Source of the DNA: Marichromatium gracile | GTDB taxonomy: Bacteria > Pseudomonadota > Gammaproteobacteria > Chromatiales > Chromatiaceae | DNA: 64,000 nucleotides | NCBI RefSeq assembly: GCF_004343155.1 | Contig: NZ_SMDC01000005.1 | Location: forward strand, 1 to 64,000 | Direction: 5' to 3' | Part shown: one piece after another, positions 8,226-18,053 of the stretch | Layout: each line of letters starts with the position of its first letter | Position numbering within the stretch: position 1 is the first letter of the stretch | Made by a program: the position numbers and the translations under genes | Notes under the pieces: generated by a model | Seen by the model: only the letters and a program-made list of their open reading frames with translations | Databases searched by the model: none | Told to the model about the DNA's origin: nothing

Positions 8226-10928
8226 ATGAGTATTCTGGGGACGGGGGTATCGGGGCTGCTGGCCTTCCAGCGCGCGCTCTCCACCACCGGGCACAACATC
8301 GCCAATGCCGCCACCGAGGGCTATACCCGCCAGCGCGTCGACTTCAGTACGCGTACGCCGCAGTTCACCGGTGGGTATTACGTCGGTCAGGGCGTCACCG
8401 CCGACGGTATCCGTCGCATCCAGGACGATCTGGTCGACGCCCGGCTGCGCACCAGTCTCTCGGACAACGGCTATGGCTCGGTGCGCGCCGAGTATGCCGA
8501 GCGGGTCGACAGCCTGCTCGCCGATGCCACCACCGGCATGGCGCCGGTGCTGGAGAACTATTTCGCCGCCGTCCAGGATGTCGCCGACGACCCGACCGCG
8601 ATCGCCGCGCGCACCGCATTGATCGGCGAGGCAGAGTCGCTCTCCGCGCGCTTCTCCCGCGTCAACGGCGAGATCGAGGAGCAGCGCGGCCTGCTCAACG
8701 GCGAGATCCGTTCGAGCGTCGACGAGATCAACCAGCTCACCGCGGCGATCGCCGAGCTCAACACCCAGGTCGTCACCGGCGATTCGCGCGGCAGCCAGCC
8801 CAACGACCTGCTCGACCAGCGCGATCTGCTGCTCAACCAGCTCGCCGAGAAGATCGATCTCAACACCACGGTGCAGGACGACGGCTCGGTCAACGTCTTC
8901 GTCGGCAACGGTCAGGCGCTGGTCACCGGCGGGAACGCGGCCGAGCTGGTCGCGCGCTCCTTCTCCGGTGACGGCAACATCGATGTCGGACTCAAGACCT
9001 CCGGGGGCGATCAGCCGGTCGACATCTCGCGCTTTGTGACCGGCGGAGAGCTCGGCGCCATGCTCGAGACGCGTACCGGGATCCTCGACGAGGCGCAGAA
9101 TACCCTGGGGTTCATCGCCCTCAACCTGGGCGCCGCCTTCAACCAGCAGCACACCCTCGGTGTCGACCGTGACGGCAACCTTGGCGGCGAACTCTTTGCC
9201 ATCCCCGAGCCCGATGTCTATCCGACGCCCGGCAATGCCGCCAGTGGCCAGCTCGAGGTCACCCTCGAGGACGTCGGCGAGCTGACGCAGAACGACTACC
9301 GGCTGCGCTTCACCGGCAGCGCCTACCGTCTCGAGACCCTCCCCGATGGCACCGATGTGCCGCTGACGCCCGATCCCGACGACCCGGATGTCCTCACCGG
9401 TGGTGGATTACGTATCGATACCGGGGATCTCTCCGGCGCCGCCTCGCGCGATCAGTGGCTGATCCAGCCGACGCGGGGCGCGGCCGATTCGCTGGAGGTG
9501 CTGATCAGCGATCCGGAGAAGATCGCCGCCGCCGGCGCCATGGTCGCCGATGCCGGCGATCTCAATGCCAGCGCGGTGCAGATTGCCTCGGTCGTCGCCG
9601 TCGACGGCGACGACCCACGGCTGCTCAACAGCGCCGTGGTCGGCTACAACGGCTATGGTTATACCCTCGATGGTGTCGAGCTGCCGCCGAGCGCGGTCAA
9701 CGTCGACGAGCAGGGCTTCACCACCATCAGCGCCAATGGCTGGGCGCTGACCCTCGATGGCACGCCCGAGGTCGGTGACGAGTTCTCCGTCGCCGGCAAC
9801 GGCGGGGTGGATATTGTCCTCGGCCAGGATAACCTGCGCCCGGATGTCGTCAGCCGCAGTGTCATCGACACCACCGACCCCGATCTGCTCGACGAGGTGG
9901 TGATCGAGTTCGACGGCACCGACTACACCCTCGACGGCGTTGCCCTGACACCACCGGACCTCACCACGCTGCCCTCGGGCAACATCCAGATCACCGCCAA
10001 CGGCTGGCAGCTCGAGCTGCAGAACGCCTGGATCGCCGGTGATCGCTTCACCGTCGGTGGCGGCGGCACCTTGGCGGTGACGCCGGACGCCGGTAACACC
10101 GGCACGGCGGCGGTGCTCGAGAGCCGTGTCACCGATCCCGAGGCCGATTTCTCGACCGCCTCGACCCTGGCCTTCAACGGTACCAACTACGTCCTCGACG
10201 GCACCGTGCTGCCGAATTCCGCGGTTGAGGTGGCGCCGGACGGCAACACCACCACGATCACCGCCAATGGCTGGGCGCTGACCCTCGACTCGCAGCCCGC
10301 CGCGGGTGACCAGTTTGACATCGGCGGGCTTGCCGAGATCGCCGTCTATCCCGATCCGGCCAATGGTGTCAGCGCCGCCGAGGTGCGGGTGACCGACAGC
10401 GAGCACCCGCGTTTTGCCGACACCGTCGAGCTGAGCTACGACGCCGCCACCTTCCAGTACAGTCTCGATGGCGTGCCGCTGCCGACCTCGGCGGTGAGCG
10501 GGAGCGCCGATGGCCGGGTGACCATCGCCGCCAATGGTTGGGAGGTCACGCTCGAGCGCGCGCCCAATGACGGCGAGGTCTTCGAGATCTCCGGCAATGT
10601 CCAGCGCGAGGGCGACAACCGCAACATGCTCGAGCTGACCCGGCTCCAGGACGCGCGCATCCTCGAGGGCGACGAGAGCATCCAGAACGGCTACAACAGC
10701 CTGATCTCCGAGGTCGGCACCCAGACCCGTCAGGCACAGATCGTGCGTGATGCCAGTGCCACCCAGCTCGAATCGGCCCAGGCCCAGCGTGAGTCGATCT
10801 CTGGGGTGAACCTCGACGAGGAAGCGGCCAATCTGTTGCGCTACCAGCAGGCCTATCAGGCCTCGGCGCAGGTGATCGCCACGACCAGCACCCTGTTCGA
10901 CACCCTGATCAACGCGGTCAGGCGTTAA
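8226..10928 (+). CDS. flgK: Hook-associated protein 1 FlgK, enlarged by four repeat modules
   Basis: FlgK is the first hook-filament junction protein. At 900 residues it is far longer than usual (about 550-680). The N-terminus (GLLAFQRALSTTGHNIANA) and C-terminus (GVNLDEEAANLLRYQQAYQA) are canonical. Between about residues 447 and 788 there are four tandem modules of roughly 70-75 residues. Each holds a strand with YTLDG/YVLDG/YSLDG and ends with ANGW-x-[LV]-x-L-x(2-4)-P-x-x-G-[DE]-x-F. They match the two modules in FlgE. The start has an ACGGG purine stretch upstream, 98 bp from flgJ; no sigma-54 box was seen here. Confidence 0.97.
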   Translation: MSILGTGVSGLLAFQRALSTTGHNIANAATEGYTRQRVDFSTRTPQFTGGYYVGQGVTADGIRRIQDDLVDARLRTSLSDNGYGSVRAEYAERVDSLLADATTGMAPVLENYFAAVQDVADDPTAIAARTALIGEAESLSARFSRVNGEIEEQRGLLNGEIRSSVDEINQLTAAIAELNTQVVTGDSRGSQPNDLLDQRDLLLNQLAEKIDLNTTVQDDGSVNVFVGNGQALVTGGNAAELVARSFSGDGNIDVGLKTSGGDQPVDISRFVTGGELGAMLETRTGILDEAQNTLGFIALNLGAAFNQQHTLGVDRDGNLGGELFAIPEPDVYPTPGNAASGQLEVTLEDVGELTQNDYRLRFTGSAYRLETLPDGTDVPLTPDPDDPDVLTGGGLRIDTGDLSGAASRDQWLIQPTRGAADSLEVLISDPEKIAAAGAMVADAGDLNASAVQIASVVAVDGDDPRLLNSAVVGYNGYGYTLDGVELPPSAVNVDEQGFTTISANGWALTLDGTPEVGDEFSVAGNGGVDIVLGQDNLRPDVVSRSVIDTTDPDLLDEVVIEFDGTDYTLDGVALTPPDLTTLPSGNIQITANGWQLELQNAWIAGDRFTVGGGGTLAVTPDAGNTGTAAVLESRVTDPEADFSTASTLAFNGTNYVLDGTVLPNSAVEVAPDGNTTTITANGWALTLDSQPAAGDQFDIGGLAEIAVYPDPANGVSAAEVRVTDSEHPRFADTVELSYDAATFQYSLDGVPLPTSAVSGSADGRVTIAANGWEVTLERAPNDGEVFEISGNVQREGDNRNMLELTRLQDARILEGDESIQNGYNSLISEVGTQTRQAQIVRDASATQLESAQAQRESISGVNLDEEAANLLRYQQAYQASAQVIATTSTLFDTLINAVRR

Positions 10929-10950
10929 GCCCCGCGGAGGCGAGCCCAGC

Positions 10951-12201
10951 ATGCGTATCTCCACCCAACAGGCCTTCCAGAGCGGCGTCACGGCGATGCA
11001 GCGGGCGCAGTCCGAGCTCAGCCACACCCAACTGCAGCTGTCCACCGGTCGGCGCATCCTCACCCCTGCCGACGACCCCGCGGGGGCGACCCAGGCCGGT
11101 CAGCTCAATGCCGCGATCCGCGCCAACGAGCAATATCAGCGTAACGCCGACTATGCCCAGCCGCGTCTTGAGCAGGAGGAGGCGAGCATCATCGCCATGG
11201 AGAACCTGCTGCAACGCGCCCGCGAGCTGGTGCTCGCCGGCAACAACGATACCCAGAACGACCAGACCCGTAGCTATCTCGCCAGCGAGATCCATCAGCT
11301 GCGCGATGATCTCATCGACATCGCCAACACCAGAGACGCCAACGACGAATACCTGTTCGCCGGGACCCGCTCGTTCGTCCAGCCCTTCAACAAGGAGGCC
11401 GACGGCTCGGTCGGTTATGTCGGCGCCCAGGGGGCTGGCGCGGTACGCGAGGTCGAACTCTCGTCGACCAGCACCATCACCGTCGGTGACAGTGGCGACG
11501 TCCTCTTCATGGATCTGCCCGAGCGCAGCGGCCTGGTACTCGAGGCGCAGCAGCCGCTTGGCAATACCGGCTCGCTGGTGGTCGAGGAGACGCGGATCAG
11601 GGATCGTGAGGACTTCGATGCCACCGCCGGTGAGCGCTTCGAGATCCGCTTCGCCGAGAATGCCGGGACCATGGAATATTCCGTGGTCGACGACCTCGGT
11701 AATGTCGTGCTCGACAAGAGCGGCACGCCGATCCAGGGCGTTGCCTACAACAGCGGCGATGCGATCGAGTTCGCCGGGCGCAGCGTGACCCTGACCGGCG
11801 CGCCGGCCGATGGCGATACCGTGGTCTCGCGCCCGGCCGAGCACCGTGACATCTTCGCCACCCTCGACGAGATCGCCACCGCGCTGGAGACCCCGGTGAG
11901 CGATCCCGAGGTCCGCGCCCGGCTCTCCGAGTCGGTCGAGATCGCACTCGGCAATATCGACTCGGGTCTCGATCGGCTCAGCGATGTCAGGAGCACGGTC
12001 GGCTCCCGGCTACAGACGCTCGACACCCAGACCGAACTCAATGCCGAGCGCGAACTCAATCTCGAGAGCACCCTCTCCGACATCCAGGACGTCGACTATG
12101 CCGAGGCGATCAGCCGCTTCAGACTGCAAGAAGTGGTCCTTCAGGCCGCGCAGCAGACCTATGTGCAGGTCAATCGGCTGTCGCTGTTCGACTTCCTCTA
12201 G
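10951..12201 (+). CDS. flgL: Hook-associated protein 3 FlgL
   Basis: FlgL is the second hook-filament junction protein and is flagellin-like. The 416-residue product begins MRISTQQAFQSGVTAMQRAQ with the flagellin-type motif LSTGRRILTPADDPAG. It ends with the heptad-rich helix containing ESTLSDIQDVDYAEAISRFR. Residues about 228-293 contain a single copy of a domain related to the modules in FlgE and FlgK (SVTLTGAPADGDTVV). It lies 22 bp after flgK and its stop overlaps the stop of a convergent minus-strand gene by 4 bases. Confidence 0.96.
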   Translation: MRISTQQAFQSGVTAMQRAQSELSHTQLQLSTGRRILTPADDPAGATQAGQLNAAIRANEQYQRNADYAQPRLEQEEASIIAMENLLQRARELVLAGNNDTQNDQTRSYLASEIHQLRDDLIDIANTRDANDEYLFAGTRSFVQPFNKEADGSVGYVGAQGAGAVREVELSSTSTITVGDSGDVLFMDLPERSGLVLEAQQPLGNTGSLVVEETRIRDREDFDATAGERFEIRFAENAGTMEYSVVDDLGNVVLDKSGTPIQGVAYNSGDAIEFAGRSVTLTGAPADGDTVVSRPAEHRDIFATLDEIATALETPVSDPEVRARLSESVEIALGNIDSGLDRLSDVRSTVGSRLQTLDTQTELNAERELNLESTLSDIQDVDYAEAISRFRLQEVVLQAAQQTYVQVNRLSLFDFL

Positions 12202-12593
12202 GAGGTCTTGGATCCGCCTTGATCCTGTCCGGGATTGCCATAGGCCTTGCGCATCCGCTGCGCGGTATGCGCCGACCCCGGGTTGTCCTGCGGTTTGGTC
12301 TGGCGCTCGCCGTCCTCGGCCGCACGCAGTCGCTGCAGCTTGCGCAGCACCTTCGTCCGTTCGTTGATGGCACGCGTCTCGGCGTGGCCCTCTTGTTCGA
12401 GAATGTGCTGCAGGCGCTGGCGCTCGCTTGCGCTCCATGTCTCGGGTTTGAGGTCCGTGCCGAGTCGCTGGATCAGTGCCCGACGTCGCTTCTGCAGCGT
12501 CTCGACCAGCGTCCAGTCGGCGCCCGTCGCCGCCCCCACCAGCTGTTCGGTGGCCTGCTCGAGTTCGGTGATCAGATCGGTGTGCATGGTCAT
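12198..12593 (-). CDS. Small helical protein, possibly FliT-like flagellar chaperone
   Basis: 131 residues predicted to be nearly all helix with a charged disordered tail. The pattern DWTLVETLQKRRRALIQRL followed by a second helix ending RTKVLRKLQRLRAAE resembles FliT-type chaperones, which guard FliD and other late export substrates. The family link is a pattern judgement only. The ATG at 12593 has GAGAGG 7 bases upstream; a second ATG is two codons later. It converges on flgL with overlapping stop codons, which supports a flagellar link. It could instead be an unrelated hypothetical. Confidence 0.5.
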   Translation of the reverse strand: MTMHTDLITELEQATEQLVGAATGADWTLVETLQKRRRALIQRLGTDLKPETWSASERQRLQHILEQEGHAETRAINERTKVLRKLQRLRAAEDGERQTKPQDNPGSAHTAQRMRKAYGNPGQDQGGSKTS

Positions 12594-12787
12594 GGTCGAG
12601 GCCTCTCGTCGCTTGCTCTCGGGGTGCTCGATCCCTGTTCGGACTGTGCCACCCGGGGACGTCCCGGGCAAGCATCAGTGGCACTTTAGGCGGTTCGCCG
12701 ATCGGTGCTAGGATGCTCATTCAATCACGGGGGCGCCGGGTCTTCGCCCGCACCCGATCCGCCAACGTCAATCTCGGAGCAACGATC

Positions 12788-13987
12788 GTGACAGACTCCC
12801 AACGACTGCTCGAGCAGGCCATCGAACATCAGCGCGGTGGACGGGCCGAGGCCGCCGAGTGGCTGTATCGTGCAGTGCTGGCGCTCGATGTGGATCATGC
12901 CGAGGCCAATCACAACCTCGGCATCATCGAGATCGAGCGCGGCGATCTCGATGCCGGGCTCGACCATGTGCGTCATGCACTCGATCAGGCCCCGGAGATC
13001 GGTGGTTACTGGTTGACCCTGGTTGAGGGTCTGCTGCTCGCCGGGCGTGCCGCCGAGGCCGCCGAGGTGATGGAGCGCGCGCGCGGAATCGGGCTCGACT
13101 CCCCCGAGGCGGATGCGCTCGCCCAGCGCATCGCCGAGGCGATGGCGGCGCCCCCGGCCTCGACTGCGGCGCCGCTGCCTTCGGAGCCGACCATGCCGGC
13201 GTCATCGGCTGGCAATGACTCACTGTTGCTGACCATGGATGACAGTGTGCGCATCCATGTCCCCAATGATATCGACGCGTTGCCCACCTATCTGCTGCTC
13301 GAGCGCGAGGACTGGCCGGAACCCGAGCTGGCGCTGGTGCGTCGTCTGGTGGAGCCCGACGATCTGGTGCTCGATCTGGGCGCGGGTCTCGGTGTCTATA
13401 CCCTCGCCATGGCCCATGCCATGGGGCAGGGCAACGGTCGGGTGCTGGCGCTCGAGCCGGTTACCGAAGCCGCGGCGCTGCTGGCGCGCAGCCTTGCCGA
13501 GAATGCGCTGGAGACACGTGTCGTGCTTCAGCAACGGGCGATCGGAGACGGGGCCGGCGAGGTCGGTATCCGGGTGCGTCGGGCGGCGCGCCCGCACGAC
13601 CTCGGCGATTCCTTCGAGACGCGTACGGTCGGGGCACTGACCCTGGACGAGCTCTTGGCCGATGCGGCCTGGCCCGCAGGCGCGAGTCCGTCGCTGGTGC
13701 GTCTTGATCTCGCCGCCGAGCATCTGCCCGGTGTGTTGCGGGCGGGGGAGCGGTTTTTTGCCGCACACGACCCGCTGCTGATGTTCCGGGTCGCTCCGGA
13801 TTGCGACCTGGGTGCGTTGCGCCAGGCGGTCGAGACGCTCGGTTACGCGCTGTATCGCCAGGTCGATGCACTGAGCGCCCTGGCCCCCTGTGGTACGGCG
13901 GAGACGCTCGATGCGCGCCGTCGTAACCTCTTTGCCTGTGCGCCGGCGCGAGCCGAGCGGCTGCGGGCGCGCGGCCTGATGGTGTGA
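12788..13987 (+). CDS. TPR-repeat protein with FkbM-type methyltransferase domain
   Basis: 399 residues. The N-terminal third (about 1-115) contains tetratricopeptide-like helices (AEANHNLGIIEIERGDLDAG). After a Pro/Ala linker, residues about 195-390 form an AdoMet-dependent methyltransferase. It has a motif I-like DLGAGLGVYTLAMAHAMGQ, an acidic strand-2 end (VLALEPVTEAA) and an FkbM-like LTLDELLAD. GTG at 12788 is chosen because GGAG lies 8 bases upstream; an ATG at 12713 in the same frame is an alternative. FkbM-family enzymes O-methylate sugars or small molecules. Beside flagellar genes, a role in flagellin or surface-glycan modification is plausible but unproven. Confidence 0.7.
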   Translation: MTDSQRLLEQAIEHQRGGRAEAAEWLYRAVLALDVDHAEANHNLGIIEIERGDLDAGLDHVRHALDQAPEIGGYWLTLVEGLLLAGRAAEAAEVMERARGIGLDSPEADALAQRIAEAMAAPPASTAAPLPSEPTMPASSAGNDSLLLTMDDSVRIHVPNDIDALPTYLLLEREDWPEPELALVRRLVEPDDLVLDLGAGLGVYTLAMAHAMGQGNGRVLALEPVTEAAALLARSLAENALETRVVLQQRAIGDGAGEVGIRVRRAARPHDLGDSFETRTVGALTLDELLADAAWPAGASPSLVRLDLAAEHLPGVLRAGERFFAAHDPLLMFRVAPDCDLGALRQAVETLGYALYRQVDALSALAPCGTAETLDARRRNLFACAPARAERLRARGLMV

Positions 13988-14009
13988 ACCGGCTCAACTG
14001 GAGATCGCG

Positions 14010-14699
14010 ATGACCGAGAGCGCATGGTATATCCGGCTGGGCGCCTATCCCTATGCCCAGCCCTTTCTGATCGACTGGCAGATCGCCGACCACGGTCGCG
14101 ATCCCTTCTGGTCGCGCTTCGAGGAGGCGCTCGAGCGCTATCTCGACAGCCACGACTCGGCTCGGCCGGTGGCCGAGCGCTATCAGGCGCTGACCGAGGC
14201 GATGGCGCGTTTCGTCCAGCTCAGGGCCGAGGGGGATGGTCATCTCGCCACCCGCATGGTACTGATCCGTATCCTCTTCGATCTCGGTGAGCGTCAGCGT
14301 GCCGGCGGTGAGGTCGCAGGTCTGCTGCAGGGCATGACCTGGCTCACCGAGCCGATCCCGGACGACCTGCAGATCCATGTCAACCGCCCGCTGGTCGCAC
14401 CGATGCCGAGCTTCGACCAGCGTCCGGTGAAGGGCGATCTGGGACTCTGGCTGCAGGCCGCGTTGATCGAGACGCTGGAGTGCACCAAGGCCGACTCGTC
14501 CTACTTCCACAACGATCTGCAGCTGTTCAAGCTGCTGCTGGCCAACCCCAACCACAGCCTGGAGATGGAGCGTCGACAGCGCCTGCTCGCCACCCGGCTG
14601 GGGATCGCGCTCGGTTCGCCCGAGGTGCCGGCGGCCGACCGCGACCTCCGGCCCGAGCGCAACAGCGAGGTGTGGTCGCTGCTGCGCGCCCCGACCTGA
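14010..14699 (+). CDS. Protein of unknown function next to FkbM methyltransferase
   Basis: 229 residues with no recognised domain. It is soluble and rich in aromatic residues at the N-terminus (WYIRLGAYPYAQPFLIDWQI) with a conserved-looking acidic-histidine segment TKADSSYFHNDLQLFKLLL. GGAG lies 7 bases before the ATG. It begins 22 bases after the methyltransferase stop, so the two are probably coexpressed and may act together. It ends 3 bases before the convergent queG stop. Confidence 0.7.
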   Translation: MTESAWYIRLGAYPYAQPFLIDWQIADHGRDPFWSRFEEALERYLDSHDSARPVAERYQALTEAMARFVQLRAEGDGHLATRMVLIRILFDLGERQRAGGEVAGLLQGMTWLTEPIPDDLQIHVNRPLVAPMPSFDQRPVKGDLGLWLQAALIETLECTKADSSYFHNDLQLFKLLLANPNHSLEMERRQRLLATRLGIALGSPEVPAADRDLRPERNSEVWSLLRAPT

Positions 14700-14702
14700 G
14701 CG

Positions 14703-15788
<1,086 letters not shown>

Positions 15789-15872
15789 CGTCTGCTCCGG
15801 TACTCGCCTGTCTCGTCCATTCACCCTAGAATCGGGGTCGCCACGCCGATCCCAATCCATCTCCAGACCGTC

Positions 15873-17378
15873 ATGAACCAGCCATCGCTGCCGCACGCAC
15901 TCTACCGCGCCGATCAGGCCCGCGCGCTCGACCGCGCCGCCTGTCTCCAGCCCGACCTGAGCGGTCGTGAGCTGATGGAGCGTGCCGCACGCGCGGCGCA
16001 GCGACTGGTGGCCGCGCGCTGGCCGCAGGCGCGCCGGGTCTGCGTGCTCGTTGGCGGCGGCAACAACGGGGGTGACGGCTATGCGCTGGCGCGGCTGTTG
16101 CGCCGGGCCGGGCGCGAGGTTCGGGTGTTGAGCCTGGTCGCGCCGGAGCGGCTGCGGCATGAGGCCGCCGAGGCCTGCCGCGACTGGCGGGCGGCCGGCG
16201 GGGCGATTGAGCCCTGGCGCGGTGGCCTTCCCGAGGACGCCGAGCTGCTGGTCGATGCCCTGCTCGGCATCGGGCTCGAGCGTCCGTTGCGCGAGCACTG
16301 GGCCGAGGCGGTGCGTGCGCTCAATGCCCACCCGGCCCCGGTTCTCGCGCTCGATCTCCCCACCGGGTTGCATGCCGACCGGGGCGCCGTGCTCGGCGAG
16401 GTGGTGCGGGCCAGCGCGACCATCAGCTTCATCGTGCTCAAGCAGGGGCTGCTGACCGGGGCCGGCCCCGGCTGCTGTGGCCGGCTCCACTGGGACTCGC
16501 TCGGGGTGCCGGAGACCCTGCTGGTGGCCGAGCCGGCCAGTGCGCAGCGCATTGACTGGGCCAGCCAGCGCGCCTGTCTGGGCACGCGACGGCGCGATGC
16601 GCACAAGGGGCAGTGCGGTCATGTGCTGGTGATCGGTGGCGCCCCGGGGATGTCCGGCGCGGCACGTCTTGCCGGCGAGGCGGCGCTGCGTGCCGGTGCC
16701 GGGCTGGTGACGGTCGCCACCCATCCGGCACATGCCGCGCTGCTCAATCTCACCCGCCCGGAGCTGATGGTGCGTGGGGTCGAGCACGACGCCGATCTCG
16801 AGCCACTGCTCGCACGTGCCGATCTGGTGGCCATCGGTCCCGGGCTCGGGCGGGAGGCGTGGGGGCGCGGGCTGTGGCGGCGGGTGCGCGAGTGCCGGTT
16901 GCCGCTGGTGGTCGATGCCGACGCGCTCAACCTGCTCGCCGAGCAGCCGCTGCGGCGCGATGACTGGGTGCTGACGCCGCATCCGGGCGAGGCGGGGCGG
17001 TTGCTCGGCTGTGGGACCGCCGCGCTCGAGGCGGATCGTTTCGCCGCGCTCGCGGCCTTGCGTCAAAAGTATGGCGGTGCCCTGGTGCTCAAGGGTGCCG
17101 GCAGTCTGGTCGCCGACGCGGACGAGACACCGCCGGCGGTCTGCAGCGACGGTAATCCGGGGATGGCGACCGCCGGTGCCGGAGACGTGCTCACCGGGGT
17201 CATCGCTGCGCTGATCGGGCAGGGGATGGATGTCGGGGGCGCCGCGCGTGTCGGGGTCTGTCTGCATGCCGCCGCCGGTGACCGGGCAGCGCGCGCGGGT
17301 GAGCGGGGAATGATCGCCGGGGACATCATCGAGGCGGTGCGCGCCCTGGCCGACGGGAGAGAGAACCATCATGCATGA
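15873..17378 (+). CDS. nnr: Bifunctional NAD(P)H-hydrate epimerase/dehydratase Nnr
   Basis: This protein repairs damaged NAD(P)H hydrates. The 501-residue product is a fusion of a YjeF_N epimerase domain (about 1-225, with LVGGGNNGGDGYALARLL) and an ADP-dependent dehydratase domain (about 230-501, with the nucleotide motif GNPGMATAGAGDVLTG). The ATG at 15873 follows family length. Its last 8 bases overlap the tsaE start. It heads the block nnr-tsaE-amiB-mutL-miaA-hfq. Confidence 0.95.
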   Translation: MNQPSLPHALYRADQARALDRAACLQPDLSGRELMERAARAAQRLVAARWPQARRVCVLVGGGNNGGDGYALARLLRRAGREVRVLSLVAPERLRHEAAEACRDWRAAGGAIEPWRGGLPEDAELLVDALLGIGLERPLREHWAEAVRALNAHPAPVLALDLPTGLHADRGAVLGEVVRASATISFIVLKQGLLTGAGPGCCGRLHWDSLGVPETLLVAEPASAQRIDWASQRACLGTRRRDAHKGQCGHVLVIGGAPGMSGAARLAGEAALRAGAGLVTVATHPAHAALLNLTRPELMVRGVEHDADLEPLLARADLVAIGPGLGREAWGRGLWRRVRECRLPLVVDADALNLLAEQPLRRDDWVLTPHPGEAGRLLGCGTAALEADRFAALAALRQKYGGALVLKGAGSLVADADETPPAVCSDGNPGMATAGAGDVLTGVIAALIGQGMDVGGAARVGVCLHAAAGDRAARAGERGMIAGDIIEAVRALADGRENHHA

Positions 17379-17829
17379 GATCCATATCGCCGGTGAGGCG
17401 GCCCAGCTGGCGCTCGGTGCACGGCTGGCCGAGCGGATGCGAGCGCCCTTCGTGCTCTATCTGCAGGGCGACCTCGGCTGCGGCAAGACCACCCTGACCC
17501 GGGGGCTGCTGCGTGCGCTCGGTCACCAGGGTGCGGTGCGCAGTCCGACCTATACCCTGATCGAGCCCTATGTACTCGCCACCACCCAGCTCTACCATCT
17601 CGACCTCTATCGCCTGGCCGATCCCGAGGAGCTGGAGTATCTCGGTCTGCGCGATCTGCTCGAGACCCCGGCGATCTGGGTGGTCGAGTGGCCGCAATGC
17701 GGTGCCGGCGCGTTGCCGCCGCCGGATCTGCAGCTCCAGCTCGAGCATCGCGCCGATGGGCGCAGCCTGCGCCCGGTGGCGACCACCGAGGCGGGTCTGA
17801 CGCTGGCCCGAGCGCTCTATGAGCGCTGA
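17371..17829 (+). CDS. tsaE: tRNA threonylcarbamoyladenosine ATPase subunit TsaE
   Basis: TsaE is the ATPase that works with TsaB and TsaD to make t6A37 in ANN-decoding tRNAs. It has 152 residues, the usual size. The Walker A motif is GDLGCGKTTLTRG at about 32-44. SPTYTLIEPY and YHLDLYRLADPEELEYLGL follow, the latter a family hallmark, and then VVEWPQCG. Its start overlaps nnr by 8 bases, which indicates translational coupling. Confidence 0.95.
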   Translation: MHEIHIAGEAAQLALGARLAERMRAPFVLYLQGDLGCGKTTLTRGLLRALGHQGAVRSPTYTLIEPYVLATTQLYHLDLYRLADPEELEYLGLRDLLETPAIWVVEWPQCGAGALPPPDLQLQLEHRADGRSLRPVATTEAGLTLARALYER

Positions 17830-17915
17830 GTCCCGGTCGCGCAAATCCTTGTTGTATAAGCGATACATTTCGTTCCGAAGAAATTCAGAAAGCGAGGCTA
17901 ATCCCAGGTTTTTTC

Positions 17916-17945
17916 TTGGAATACTCCCGCTAAAGCTGCTATCTT
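17916..17945 (+). promoter_or_regulatory. Candidate sigma-70 promoter upstream of amiB
   Basis: In the AT-richer 224-bp gap between tsaE and amiB, TTGGAA (17916-17921) and TATCTT (17940-17945) are spaced by 18 bases and give 4 of 6 matches each to the consensus. It lies about 100 bases before the amiB start. This is one of few plausible promoters in the tsaE-purA block. Confidence 0.4.
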
Positions 17946-18053
17946 AAAAACAACGAACCGTCAATCCCCTGGGGCGGGTCATCTCCACTGCATGGCCGTG
18001 CCGTCCCCGAGAACATCGGTCGTCGGCGACCCCGGCGACCCCGAGGCTGCGAC

